In this document: piece by piece, positions 34,551-42,788 of the stretch | How positions within the stretch are numbered: the stretch's first letter is position 1 | Layout of the letters: each line of letters begins with the position of its first letter | Assembly (NCBI RefSeq): GCF_032391395.1 | Contig: NZ_CP135916.1 | Span: 620,001 to 684,000 of the forward strand | Length of the DNA stretch: 64,000 nucleotides | Direction: 5' to 3' | Source of the DNA: Sphingomonas sp. Y38-1Y | Lineage (GTDB): Bacteria; Pseudomonadota; Alphaproteobacteria; Sphingomonadales; Sphingomonadaceae | Program-made: the position numbers and the translations under genes | The notes under the pieces: model-generated | Seen by the model: only the letters and a program-made list of their open reading frames with translations | Told to the model about the DNA's origin: nothing | Database searches by the model: none

Positions 34551-36061
34551 AGCCCGATCGCCTTGGCCAGCCAGCGCGCGGCGGCGGTCGGGCTCTGCTT
34601 GTCGGTGTCGCGATCGACGCGAAGGTTCGCCTCGCGCATCGCCTCGACCTTGATCCGCCCGATCAGCGGCCGGAGCGCGGCGACGAAACGGGCGTCCTCG
34701 GCGCGCGCGGGCGAGAGCAGCAAGAGCGCGTCATAGCCGGGCATCGCGCCCTTTGGATCGGTCAGCACCTTCAGCCGGTCGGCGGCGATGCGGCCGTCGG
34801 AAGAAAAGGCCGAGATGACGTCCGCCCGGCCGCTCGACAGCGCGCGGTACATGAAGGTCGGGTGATAGGCATTGGCGCGCGCGAACGCGATGCCATAGCT
34901 GTCGCGGACCGCGCGCCATTCGGGCCGCTCCAGAAACTCGACATCGGTGCCGAAGGAGAGGCGCGGCGCGACGCGGGCGAGATCGGCGAGACTGGCGACG
35001 CCGAGTTCCCGCGCGCGGTCGCCCTTCATCGCAAAGGCATAGGCGTTCTCGAACCCCAACGTGCCGAGTACGCGGACGCCATGCTCGCGCCGCGCCCAGT
35101 CGCCGACCCCCGCGACGATCGCCTCGCGGCCGGGCACGTCGGTGCGGCGCATCTGGTTGGTCCAGAGCGTCCCTGAATAATCGACGCCGACGTCGATGTC
35201 GCCCGCCGCCAACGCCTTGAACCCCACCGCCGAGCCCAGGCCGTCGCGATAGCGGACGCGGTAGCCCGCCGCGGTCAGCCGGTCGCCGATCAGCCGGGCG
35301 AGGATGAACTGCTCGGAAAAGCCCTTCGCCCCAATCGTCACCGTGCCCGCGCCGCCCGCCGCCCATAGCGGCGCGAGCGCAAGCGCGGTCGCCGCGGCGA
35401 AGGCGGCGAGCGAGGCGCGGACCTGCCATCGGCGCCCCTTGGCAAGGCCGCGCTCGATCCCCGCCAGCAGCAGATCGGCGACGAGTGCCAGCGCGGCGGA
35501 GGCGAGGCAGCCGGCAAGGACGAGATCCCAGCTTTGCGTCTGGAGCCCGGCAAAGATGAGGTCGCCCAGCCCCTCGGCACCCACGGTGGTCGACAGCGTC
35601 GCCGCGCCGATCGTCCACACCGCCGCGGTGCGGATGCCCGCCATCGCGACGGGGGCGGCGAGCGGCGCCTCGACCCACCACAATTTCTGTCGCCGCGTCA
35701 TGCCGACGCCGTCCGCCGCCTCCGCGACCGCGGGATCGATCCCGGCGAGCGCCGTCACCGTGTTCCGCAGGATCGGCAACAGCGCATAGAGCGTGAGCGC
35801 GAGCAGGGCGGGGAGGAATCCGAGTGCGGGCACCGCGCCCTTGGTCAGGAGCAGCAGCGGATAGAAGAGCGCTAGCAGCGCCAGCGTCGGGATCGTCTGG
35901 ATGAGCGCGGCGAAGCCCAGCGCCACGCGCGACGCGATCGGGCGGTGCGCGGTCCAGACCGCCAGCGGCAGCGCGATCGCGGTGGCGAGCGCCAGCGCGC
36001 TGAGCGACAGGAGCACGTGTGCGGCGATCAGGTCGGGGATGCGGGCGAGCGCGTCGCTCAT
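34547..36061 (-). CDS. OpuB-type ABC transporter permease fused to substrate-binding domain
   Basis: The protein has 504 residues. Residues 1-230 are an ABC permease with five to six membrane segments, including the EAADGVGMTRRQKLWWVEAP coupling helix. Residues about 245-504 are a periplasmic OpuBC/OsmF-type binding domain (GTVTIGAKGFSEQFILARLI, DYSGTLWTNQM, LGFENAYAFAMKGD). Such fused proteins import osmolytes such as glycine betaine or choline. The ligand-cage residues cannot be judged reliably here. It overlaps the ATPase gene by four bases (ATGA) and shares convergent stop bases with the symporter. Confidence 0.9.
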   Translation of the reverse strand: MSDALARIPDLIAAHVLLSLSALALATAIALPLAVWTAHRPIASRVALGFAALIQTIPTLALLALFYPLLLLTKGAVPALGFLPALLALTLYALLPILRNTVTALAGIDPAVAEAADGVGMTRRQKLWWVEAPLAAPVAMAGIRTAAVWTIGAATLSTTVGAEGLGDLIFAGLQTQSWDLVLAGCLASAALALVADLLLAGIERGLAKGRRWQVRASLAAFAAATALALAPLWAAGGAGTVTIGAKGFSEQFILARLIGDRLTAAGYRVRYRDGLGSAVGFKALAAGDIDVGVDYSGTLWTNQMRRTDVPGREAIVAGVGDWARREHGVRVLGTLGFENAYAFAMKGDRARELGVASLADLARVAPRLSFGTDVEFLERPEWRAVRDSYGIAFARANAYHPTFMYRALSSGRADVISAFSSDGRIAADRLKVLTDPKGAMPGYDALLLLSPARAEDARFVAALRPLIGRIKVEAMREANLRVDRDTDKQSPTAAARWLAKAIGL

Positions 36062-36813
36062 CGTGCCCCGATCGCCGCCAACCGGTGCGCCTGATCGCGA
36101 GGCACGGCGACGAGCGCGTCGGCGACCGGCCCCGCGCGCCCGGCGAGCAGGTCGGCAGGCGCGGCGTCGGCGGCGATCCGCCCCTCCGCCACCACCAGCA
36201 CGCGGTCGGCGAGCAGGAGCGCCTCTGCCATGTCGTGCGTTACCATCAGCGTGGTGAGGCCGAGATCGTCGTGAAGCGCACGCACCCGCCGGCCGAGCGC
36301 GTCGCGCGTCACCGGATCGAGCGCGCCGAACGGCTCGTCCATCAGCAGCAGCCGCGCCTTGCCCGCCAGCGCGCGGGCGACGCCGACGCGCTGGCGCTGG
36401 CCGCCCGACAGCTCGGCGGGCATGCGGTCGGCGAGTTCGCGCGGCAGTTCGACCTGATCGAGGCGCGCGGAGACGTCGACCGGCGCGCCGCCGATCCGCT
36501 CGGGCATCGCGATGTTCTGCGCGACGGTCAGGTGCGGGAACAGGCCGACGTTCTGGAAGACGTAGCCGATGCGGCGGCGCAGCTCGTGCGGGCGGGCGGC
36601 GGCGACATCCTTGCCGTCGATGAGGATGCGGCCGGTATCGGGGACGACCAGGCGGTTGATGGTCTTGAGGAGCGTCGACTTGCCCGATCCCGATCGGCCG
36701 ACCAGCGCCACGAACGCGCCGCCGGGGATGTCGAGCGTCACGCCGTCGACCGCCGCCGTGCCGCCGAACGCTTTGGTCACGCCGTCGAGGGCGAGGGTCG
36801 GCGGGGCTGGCAT
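36058..36813 (-). CDS. OpuB-type ABC transporter ATPase
   Basis: This 251-residue ATPase powers the importer encoded by the next gene. Walker A is GRSGSGKSTLL, the Q-loop is YVFQNVGLFP, the ABC signature is LSGGQRQRVGVARAL, Walker B is LLLMDEPFGALDP and the H-loop is MVTHDMAEA. It lacks the CBS domains that regulate ProV/OpuAA. The gene begins at ATG 36813, divergent from the SDR gene. It forms a two-gene operon with the fused permease/binding protein. Confidence 0.95.
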   Translation of the reverse strand: MPAPPTLALDGVTKAFGGTAAVDGVTLDIPGGAFVALVGRSGSGKSTLLKTINRLVVPDTGRILIDGKDVAAARPHELRRRIGYVFQNVGLFPHLTVAQNIAMPERIGGAPVDVSARLDQVELPRELADRMPAELSGGQRQRVGVARALAGKARLLLMDEPFGALDPVTRDALGRRVRALHDDLGLTTLMVTHDMAEALLLADRVLVVAEGRIAADAAPADLLAGRAGPVADALVAVPRDQAHRLAAIGAR

Positions 36814-36869
36814 CGCGCGCGGTTGTGCGGAATGATGGCGCCAGCGTCAAAAGCAAAAGGGATGAGGGG

Positions 36870-37646
36870 ATGGCGAAGCGGCTGTTCGTGACGGGCGGCG
36901 CGTCGGGGATCGGGCGCGCGGCGGCGCAGCTGTTCGCGGCGCGCGGCTGGCAAGTGGGCCTGGCCGACGTCAATGAGGCGGGACTGGCGGCGGTCGCGGC
37001 CGAGTTGCCCGCGGGGATGGCGAGCACGCACCGGCTGGACGTGCGCGACCGCGCCGACTGGGCACGCGCGCTGGCCGAGTTCGCGGGCGAGGGCGGGATC
37101 GACGTTCTGTTCAACAATGCCGGCATCGCCGTCGGCGGTCCGTTCGCTGAGACCGACCCGGCCGAGATCGACCGCTGCGTCGCGATCAACTTCATGGGCG
37201 TGGTCAATGGCGCACAGGCGGGCTTTCCGTACCTCAAGCGCGCGCCCGGATCGTGCCTGCTCAACACCGCGTCGGCGGCGGGCATCTATGGCTCGGCGGG
37301 GCTCGCCATCTATTCGGCGACCAAGTTCGCGGTGCGCGGCCTGACCGAGGCGCTGGACGGCGAGTGGCGCGGCGAGGGCGTCAAGGTGCGCGCGCTGATG
37401 CCGAGCTTCATCGACACGCCGCTCCTCGACGCCGCGGTCGCGGGATCGAACAGCAACGCGCGCGAGCGGGTGCGTGCCGCCGGCCTCGAGTTTACGCCGG
37501 TCGAGCGCGTGGCGGAGGCGGCGTGGCGCGCGGTGCATGGCGACGCGGTCCACACCGTCGTCGGCAAGACCGCCGAGCGGATGCGCTTCGCCGCGCGCTG
37601 GCTGCCGGGCAAGCTGCGGGCGCAGATGGCGCGGGGTGGCATGTGA
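36870..37646 (+). CDS. Short-chain dehydrogenase/reductase
   Basis: This 258-residue classical SDR has the cofactor motif TGGASGIGRAA, DV with a loop typical of NAD preference at WQVGLADVNE, the NNAG strand, and the catalytic serine, tyrosine and lysine in NTASAAGIYGSAGLAIYSATK. The substrate is unknown. I chose the ATG at 36870, which gives the right N-terminus for the fold (MAKRLFVTGG). Its stop overlaps the next start (GTGA), so the Ble-like gene is co-translated. Confidence 0.93.
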   Translation: MAKRLFVTGGASGIGRAAAQLFAARGWQVGLADVNEAGLAAVAAELPAGMASTHRLDVRDRADWARALAEFAGEGGIDVLFNNAGIAVGGPFAETDPAEIDRCVAINFMGVVNGAQAGFPYLKRAPGSCLLNTASAAGIYGSAGLAIYSATKFAVRGLTEALDGEWRGEGVKVRALMPSFIDTPLLDAAVAGSNSNARERVRAAGLEFTPVERVAEAAWRAVHGDAVHTVVGKTAERMRFAARWLPGKLRAQMARGGM

Positions 37647-38020
37647 CCGACCGCGCAGTCCCCAACCTGCCCGCGCGCGATTTCGGCGCGACCGAGGCGT
37701 TCTATGCGGATCTTGGGTTCGTGCAGGTGTATCGCGACGCGGGGTGGATGATCCTGGGGGCAGGATCGGTGACGCTGGAGTTCTTTCCGTTCCCCGAGCT
37801 CGATCCGGCGGCGAGTTCGTTCAGCGCGTGCCTGCGGCTCGACCATCTGGATGCGTTGGTGGCGCGGGTCGAGGCGGCGGGGGTGCCGCTCGCGGCCAAG
37901 GGGTTTCCGCGCTTCCATCCGCCGCAGGTCGAGCCGTGGGGCGGGCGGATCGCGTATCTGGTCGATCCCGACGGGACGCTGCTGCGGCTGATCGACAATC
38001 GGAGTTTGGGGGAGGCGTAG
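37643..38020 (+). CDS. Bleomycin-resistance/VOC-fold protein
   Basis: This is a 125-residue protein with the vicinal oxygen chelate fold. VPNLPARDFGATEAFYADLGF, ILGAGSVTLEFFPFPEL, LRLDHLDALVARVEAAG and RIAYLVDPDGTLLRLIDN match ShBle-type proteins that bind hydrophobic or aromatic compounds. Bleomycin resistance itself is not shown. The start is GTG 37643, overlapping the SDR stop by four bases. It probably works with the SDR on a shared compound. Confidence 0.88.
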   Translation: MTDRAVPNLPARDFGATEAFYADLGFVQVYRDAGWMILGAGSVTLEFFPFPELDPAASSFSACLRLDHLDALVARVEAAGVPLAAKGFPRFHPPQVEPWGGRIAYLVDPDGTLLRLIDNRSLGEA

Positions 38021-38058
38021 GCGCGACCAGTTCATGGCTGGGCTCCGCAGCCCCCACC

Positions 38059-38137
38059 AGCGTTCGTTTCGAGCGAAGTCGAGAAACGGGACTGGGCACG
38101 CCATCAGCGTTTCTCGACTTCGCTCGAAACGAACGCT
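38059..38137. repeat. Perfect 30-bp intergenic inverted repeat, family A
   Basis: The arms at 38059-38088 and 38108-38137 are exact reverse complements of 30 bases, with core CGTTTCGAGCGAAGTCGAG facing CTCGACTTCGCTCGAAACG across a 19-base loop. The same core occurs behind glmM (16423-16475). It follows the Ble-like gene and precedes the LLM oxidoreductase on the same strand. Confidence 0.95.
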
Positions 38138-38245
38138 GGGGAGGGAGCAGGTTCCTCCATGGCGGAGCGCAACCCGCCCCCAGTTTAGCCGCCCCAAGCC
38201 ATGCTTGACTGGCCCTGCGCGGCCCGCGCCCCCATCTTCATCGAC

Positions 38246-39244
38246 ATGACCCGCTATTCCCTTCTCGACCTCGTGCCGGTGCGCGAGGGTTCGTCCGTCG
38301 GCCATGCGCTCGCAGAGGCTGCCGACCTTGCCGCTCATGTCGAGGCGCATGGCTTCACCCGCTATTGGGTGGCCGAGCATCATGGCATGCCGGGCATCGC
38401 TGGCGGCGCGACCGCGGTCGTGCTCGCGCACGTTGGGGCCGCGACCTCTTCCATCCGGATCGGCGCGGGGGGGATCATGCTCCCCAACCATGCACCGCTT
38501 GCCGTCGCGGAGCAGTTCGGGACGCTCGACGCGCTCTATCCGGGGCGGATCGACCTGGGGCTGGGGCGCGCGCCGGGATCGGACCAGCGGGTGATGCGCG
38601 CGATGCGGCGCACGCTGGATACCAACGGCCCCGATGCCTTCCCGCAGGACATCCTCGAGCTGCAAAGCTATTTCGCCAATGACGGGCAGACGGGGATCGA
38701 GGCGACGCCGGGCGCCGGCGCCAAGATCGAGATGTGGGTGCTGGGCTCCAGCCTCTACGGCGCGCAGCTCGCCGCGGCGCTCGGCCTCCCCTATGCCTTC
38801 GCCTCGCACTTCGCGCCCGATGCGCTCGACCAGGCGGTTGAGACCTATCGCCGGCTATTCCGCCCCTCCGCACGCCTCGACAAGCCGTACATGGCCGCGG
38901 GCTTCAACGTCTTCGCCGCCGATACCGACGAGGAGGCGCGCTTTATCGCGAGTTCGATGGAGCAGAGCTTCGTCGCGCTGCGCACTGGCAATCCCGGGCG
39001 CCTGCCCCCGCCGGTGCGCGACTATCGCGCGAGCCTGGGCGCACAGGGCAACGCGATCCTGAACCATGTCCTCGCCTGTTCGGGGATCGGTGCGCCGGCG
39101 ACGGTCCGCGCCTCGCTGGAGGCATTCGTCGAGCGGACCGGGGTGGACGAGGTGATCCTGACCGGCGCGACCTTCGATCCCGAGGCGCGCAAGAAGAGCA
39201 TGAGCCTCGCCGCCGAGCTGATGGACGCGCGCGTGCCTGCCTGA
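38246..39244 (+). CDS. LLM-class flavin-dependent oxidoreductase
   Basis: This 332-residue protein has the luciferase-like barrel with FTRYWVAEHHGMPGIAGGAT, SIRIGAGGIMLPNHAPLAVAEQF, LYPGRIDLGLGRAPGSD and the closing AFVERTGVDEVIL. It matches the MsnO8/YhbW-type subfamily, which has a short form of the luciferase fold and usually needs FMN or F420. The reaction is unknown. I chose ATG 38246; longer frames read into intergenic sequence. The gene follows a long palindrome and is probably transcribed separately. Confidence 0.92.
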   Translation: MTRYSLLDLVPVREGSSVGHALAEAADLAAHVEAHGFTRYWVAEHHGMPGIAGGATAVVLAHVGAATSSIRIGAGGIMLPNHAPLAVAEQFGTLDALYPGRIDLGLGRAPGSDQRVMRAMRRTLDTNGPDAFPQDILELQSYFANDGQTGIEATPGAGAKIEMWVLGSSLYGAQLAAALGLPYAFASHFAPDALDQAVETYRRLFRPSARLDKPYMAAGFNVFAADTDEEARFIASSMEQSFVALRTGNPGRLPPPVRDYRASLGAQGNAILNHVLACSGIGAPATVRASLEAFVERTGVDEVILTGATFDPEARKKSMSLAAELMDARVPA

Positions 39245-39281
39245 AAGCTGCTATGGCGGACCCGAACACAGGGGGTCCGCC

Positions 39282-39968
39282 ATGCCGCAACTCGTCTTCG
39301 CCGTCGCAGCGTTCGTCGGCACGCACTTCCTGCTGTCGCATCCGCTGCGCGCGCCGGTGGTCGGCCGGATCGGCGAGCGCGGGTTCATGGGCGTCTATTC
39401 GCTCGTCGCGTTCGCGGCGCTCGGCTGGGTGTATCTGGCATGGAAGGGCGTGCCGGAGCAGCCGCCGCTCTGGCCGGTCGGCGACGGATTGTGGGCGCTT
39501 GCCACCGCGATCATGCTGGTGGCGAGCGTGCTGCTGGTGGGCTCGCTGATCGGCAATCCCGCGCTGCCCGATCCCGATGCGGGGTCGAAGCCGGTGCCCA
39601 TCGCCCGCGGCGTCTATGCCGTCACGCGCCACCCGATGCTGTGGGCGTTCGCGCTGTGGGCGGGGGTCCATATCCTCGTCTATCCCGTGCTCGCGCAGAT
39701 CGTGCTGGCGGTCGGCATCGCCATTCTATCGCTGGTCGGCGCGGCGCTTCAGGACCGCAAGAAGGAGGCGCTCCAGCCGGATCGCTGGCGCGAATGGGAA
39801 GCGCGGACGAGCTATTGGCCCTTCGCCGCGATCGCCGCGGGGCGTGCGCGGTTCGGCGGGTTTCGCCCGCACGACTGGGCCGGCGGCGCGGTCGTCTGGC
39901 TCGCCGCGACCTGGGCGCACATGCCGCTGGCGGGGTGGCCGGCGGGTATCTGGCGCTGGGTGAGCTGA
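39282..39968 (+). CDS. NnrU family membrane protein
   Basis: This 228-residue inner-membrane protein has about six hydrophobic segments. The N-terminal VAAFVGTHFLLSHPLRAP, GFMGVYSLVAFAALGWV and the central GVYAVTRHPMLWAFALWAG carry the histidine and arginine pattern of the NnrU family, some of which are linked to nitric oxide metabolism or carotenoid modification. A role here cannot be chosen. It starts at ATG 39282, 38 bases after the LLM gene, and could be co-transcribed with it. Confidence 0.9.
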   Translation: MPQLVFAVAAFVGTHFLLSHPLRAPVVGRIGERGFMGVYSLVAFAALGWVYLAWKGVPEQPPLWPVGDGLWALATAIMLVASVLLVGSLIGNPALPDPDAGSKPVPIARGVYAVTRHPMLWAFALWAGVHILVYPVLAQIVLAVGIAILSLVGAALQDRKKEALQPDRWREWEARTSYWPFAAIAAGRARFGGFRPHDWAGGAVVWLAATWAHMPLAGWPAGIWRWVS

Positions 39969-39972
39969 CGGC

Positions 39973-40863
39973 CTACTCCCGCCAGCGCAGGTGATCGATC
40001 AGCGCGCGGAGCGCCGGCGAGACCTGACGCGCAGGGTAATAGAGGCGGAAGCCGCCAAAGGGCGCCATCCAGTCGGCGAGCACCTGCACCAGCCGGCCAG
40101 CCGCTAGATCCTCGGCCACGTCAACCGCCATCATATAGCCGAGCCCCGCGCCCGCACGCACCGCGGCGGCGACGAGCGCCTCGTCATTGGCGATCATCTG
40201 ACCGCTGACCCGCACGTTGAGCTCCCGCCCGTCGCGCTGGAACCACCAGGGGAGCAAGCCGCCGCCGCCCAACAGCCGATAGTTGATGCAGACGTGGCGA
40301 TCGAGGTCGGCGGGCGTCGCCGGCGGTGGGTGGCGCTCCAGATAGTCGGGCGTGCCGACCACCGCGGTGAGCAGCGGCGGCCCCACCGGAACCGCGATCA
40401 TGTCGCGCTCGACCGACTCCTCCAGCCGGATCCCGGCATCGAAGCCACCGGCGACCAGGTCGACCGGCCGGTCGTCCGCCACTACCTCGACCGAGATGTC
40501 CGGATGCGCCTTCAGAAAGCTGGGCAGTCGCGGCGCCAGGATCGTTCGCGCCGCATGACCGAACGTTGACAGCCGCACCGTGCCCGACGGTGCGTCGCGC
40601 CAGTCGGCGAGTGCGGTCAGCGCGCGATCGACCGCCGTCAGCGCGGGATCGAGCGAGCGCAGCAGCTGCTCGCCCGCCGCGGTCGGCGCCACCGACCGCG
40701 TTGTCCGCGCGAGCAGCCGCACGCCCAGCCGCTCTTCCAGCGCCCGCATTGCGTGGCTGAGCGCCGATGGCGACAGGTTGAGCTCGGCCGCCGCGCGCGT
40801 GAAGCTGCGCGTACGTGCCACGACGGCAAATGCCGCCAGCCGATCGAGTTCACCCTGCCGCAT
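39973..40863 (-). CDS. LysR-type transcriptional regulator
   Basis: The 296-residue protein has an N-terminal winged helix (LAAFAVVARTRSFTRAAAELN, LSPSALSHAMRALEERLG) and a C-terminal effector domain of the periplasmic-binding type (GTVRLSTFGHAARTILAPRL). The gene is divergent from an aldo/keto reductase gene, the usual arrangement for a LysR regulator and its target. A T-N11-A dyad begins four bases upstream of its start codon, which suggests autoregulation. The end is only four bases from the convergent NnrU gene. Confidence 0.93.
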   Translation of the reverse strand: MRQGELDRLAAFAVVARTRSFTRAAAELNLSPSALSHAMRALEERLGVRLLARTTRSVAPTAAGEQLLRSLDPALTAVDRALTALADWRDAPSGTVRLSTFGHAARTILAPRLPSFLKAHPDISVEVVADDRPVDLVAGGFDAGIRLEESVERDMIAVPVGPPLLTAVVGTPDYLERHPPPATPADLDRHVCINYRLLGGGGLLPWWFQRDGRELNVRVSGQMIANDEALVAAAVRAGAGLGYMMAVDVAEDLAAGRLVQVLADWMAPFGGFRLYYPARQVSPALRALIDHLRWRE

Positions 40864-40866
40864 TGC

Positions 40867-40879
40867 TGAACCAGGTTCA
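40867..40879. promoter_or_regulatory. LysR-type T-N11-A operator, perfect dyad
   Basis: TGAACCAGGTTCA is a perfect 13-bp dyad with T and A at the ends and 11 bases between, the classical LysR-type box. It lies three bases from the lysR start codon and about 80 bases from the aldo/keto reductase start. It is probably bound by the neighbouring regulator. Confidence 0.75.
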
Positions 40880-40958
40880 CAGACCCTTGCGCCCAACACC
40901 AGCTAATTCGTGCGCGCCGGCCGGCCTATTTACGCGTCTCTTTCAAGGAGACAGCGCC

Positions 40959-42056
40959 ATGGACCTCACCCACTACCGCACGCTCGGCCGATCGGGCCTT
41001 GCCGTCAGCCCGTTCGCGCTGGGCACTATGACCTTTGCCGCGGGCCGTTGGGGCGCCGACGAGGCGACGTCGCGCGCGATCTTCGACGCCTATGTGGAGG
41101 CGGGTGGCAATTTCATCGACACCGCCGACGTCTATTCGGCCGGTGAGAGCGAAGCGATGCTCGGCCGCTTCGTCGCCGACAGCGGAACGCGCGACCGGCT
41201 GGTGATCGCGACCAAGTCGGGTTTTGGGCGGACGCCGGGCAATCCGCTCGCCGCGGGCAACTCCGCGCGCAACATCCGCGACGGCCTGGAAGGATCGCTG
41301 CGCCGGCTGGGCACCGATCGGATCGACCTTTACTGGACGCATGTCTGGGACCGAACGACGCCGGTCGAGGAAGTGCTTCGCGCGCTGACCGACGCGGTCG
41401 CGCGCGGGGACATCCTCTACTACGGCCTCTCCAACGCGCCCGCCTGGTACGTCGCGCAGCTTGCGACGCTGGCGCACGCGCATGGCCTGCCCGCGCCGGT
41501 CGGGCTGCAATATGCCTATTCGCTGATCGACCGCGGAATCGAACTCGAGGTGCTGCCCGCCGGTGCCGCGCTGGGGCTCGGCCTCGTCGGCTGGAGCCCG
41601 CTCGCGTTCGGGATGCTGACCGGCAAATACGGGCGCGAGAAGCTGGAGGCGTTCGGCCCCGCGGGCGCGGTACCCGACCGTGCCGACACCTCGGCGGGCG
41701 AGGGTGGACGGCTGAACGGCGACAATCCCTATGGCGGAATGCTGTTCACCGAGGCCAATTTCGCGATCGTCGATGCGGTCCGCGCGGTGGCCGAGGAAGT
41801 CGGCCGGCCGATGCCGCAGGTGGCGCTCGCCTGGGCCGCGGGGCGGCCGGGTGTGTCCTCGGTCCTGCTCGGCGCCAGCCAGCCGGAGCAGCTTCGCGAC
41901 AATCTGTCCGCCCTCGACCTGAAGCTGAGCGCCGAGCAGCGGGCCCGCCTGGACGCCGCGGGCGAGCCGCCGCGGCCCAACCCCTATTTCATCTTTCAGA
42001 TGCCGCGCGAGCAGCTCTTCGGCGGCCACGCCGTCGAACCATGGGGCGGGCGGTAA
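40959..42056 (+). CDS. Aldo/keto reductase
   Basis: This 365-residue NAD(P)H-dependent reductase is of the YajO/oxidoreductase-type with a long C-terminal loop. The barrel has ALGTMTFAAGRWG, the catalytic aspartate and tyrosine in FIDTADVYSAGESE, lysine in VIATKSGFG, THVWDR, and the cofactor segment ARPGVSSVLLGASQPEQL near the C-terminus. The ATG at 40959 follows AAGGAG. The start region contains the regulator's box, so the divergent LysR protein probably controls it. The substrate is unknown. Confidence 0.93.
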   Translation: MDLTHYRTLGRSGLAVSPFALGTMTFAAGRWGADEATSRAIFDAYVEAGGNFIDTADVYSAGESEAMLGRFVADSGTRDRLVIATKSGFGRTPGNPLAAGNSARNIRDGLEGSLRRLGTDRIDLYWTHVWDRTTPVEEVLRALTDAVARGDILYYGLSNAPAWYVAQLATLAHAHGLPAPVGLQYAYSLIDRGIELEVLPAGAALGLGLVGWSPLAFGMLTGKYGREKLEAFGPAGAVPDRADTSAGEGGRLNGDNPYGGMLFTEANFAIVDAVRAVAEEVGRPMPQVALAWAAGRPGVSSVLLGASQPEQLRDNLSALDLKLSAEQRARLDAAGEPPRPNPYFIFQMPREQLFGGHAVEPWGGR

Positions 42057-42101
42057 GCAGAGCGGGCCGGCGCTGTCCTCCAGCCGCCGGCCCGGCACGC
42101 C

Positions 42102-42704
42102 TTATGGCACGCACTTCTCGATGATGTCCGCAAAGGCCGCGATCGCGTCGGCCTCGCCGATCGTCCCGCGGACGATCGCCGCCGACAGCGCTTCGCCCGC
42201 GCCGACGAGCGCGATGCACAGCCGGGTGGCGGCCGGGTCCGTCATCGGGCTGACCGGGCGCAGCACGGCGACGAACATCCCGACCGACTGGTCCAGAAGC
42301 TCGGCATAGACCTTCGCCATCTCTGCACTGCCGGTCAGCGCCGCGCCGACGATGTGGAACTCGCCCGTCAGGTCGGACGCGCAGCGGATATAGGCGTCGG
42401 CGAGCGTCGCGATCGTCTGCTCGCGGCCGTGATTGGCAGCGGCCATCGCGCGGCTGAACGCCTCGATCCGCTCCGTGTCGATCCAGCGATACAGCTCGAT
42501 AAGCAGGCCCGACCGCGTGCCGAAATGGTCGTACACGACCGGCTTCGACACGCTCGCGCGCACCGCCAGATGGCCGAGCGTCAGGCTGTCGGCTCCTTCC
42601 TCTCGGATCACCTCCAGCGCGGTCGCGAGCAATTGGCGGCGCCGGTCGGCCTTTGGAAGTCGGCGGCCCCGGTCGGGAAGTGGCGCGCTCGATTCTGCTG
42701 TCAT
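42102..42704 (-). CDS. TetR-family transcriptional regulator
   Basis: The 200-residue protein has the N-terminal TetR helix-turn-helix (QLLATALEVIREEGADSLTLGHLAVRA, SKPVVYDHFGTRSGLLIELY) and a helical ligand domain. I chose ATG 42704; the longer form beginning at 42731 would start inside the palindrome and its added residues lack homology to the DNA-binding domain. It is divergent from a two-gene reductase operon and probably represses it until a small molecule binds. Confidence 0.92.
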   Translation of the reverse strand: MTAESSAPLPDRGRRLPKADRRRQLLATALEVIREEGADSLTLGHLAVRASVSKPVVYDHFGTRSGLLIELYRWIDTERIEAFSRAMAAANHGREQTIATLADAYIRCASDLTGEFHIVGAALTGSAEMAKVYAELLDQSVGMFVAVLRPVSPMTDPAATRLCIALVGAGEALSAAIVRGTIGEADAIAAFADIIEKCVP

Positions 42705-42723
42705 CGCGAAACCCGCTTGCAAA

Positions 42724-42738
42724 GCTACCAATGGTAAC
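42724..42738. promoter_or_regulatory. Probable TetR operator between tetR and the reductase operon
   Basis: GCTACCAATGGTAAC is a near-perfect dyad (GCTACC against GGTAAC with a short AAT spacer). It sits 20 bases upstream of the tetR start and about 50 bases upstream of the reductase start, as expected for a shared operator. A second TACG/CGTA pairing lies just downstream. Binding is inferred. Confidence 0.55.
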
Positions 42739-42788
42739 TTACGTGAACCTACACTTCGTAGCTTATCTATCTAGGCAGAAAGGCGCCG

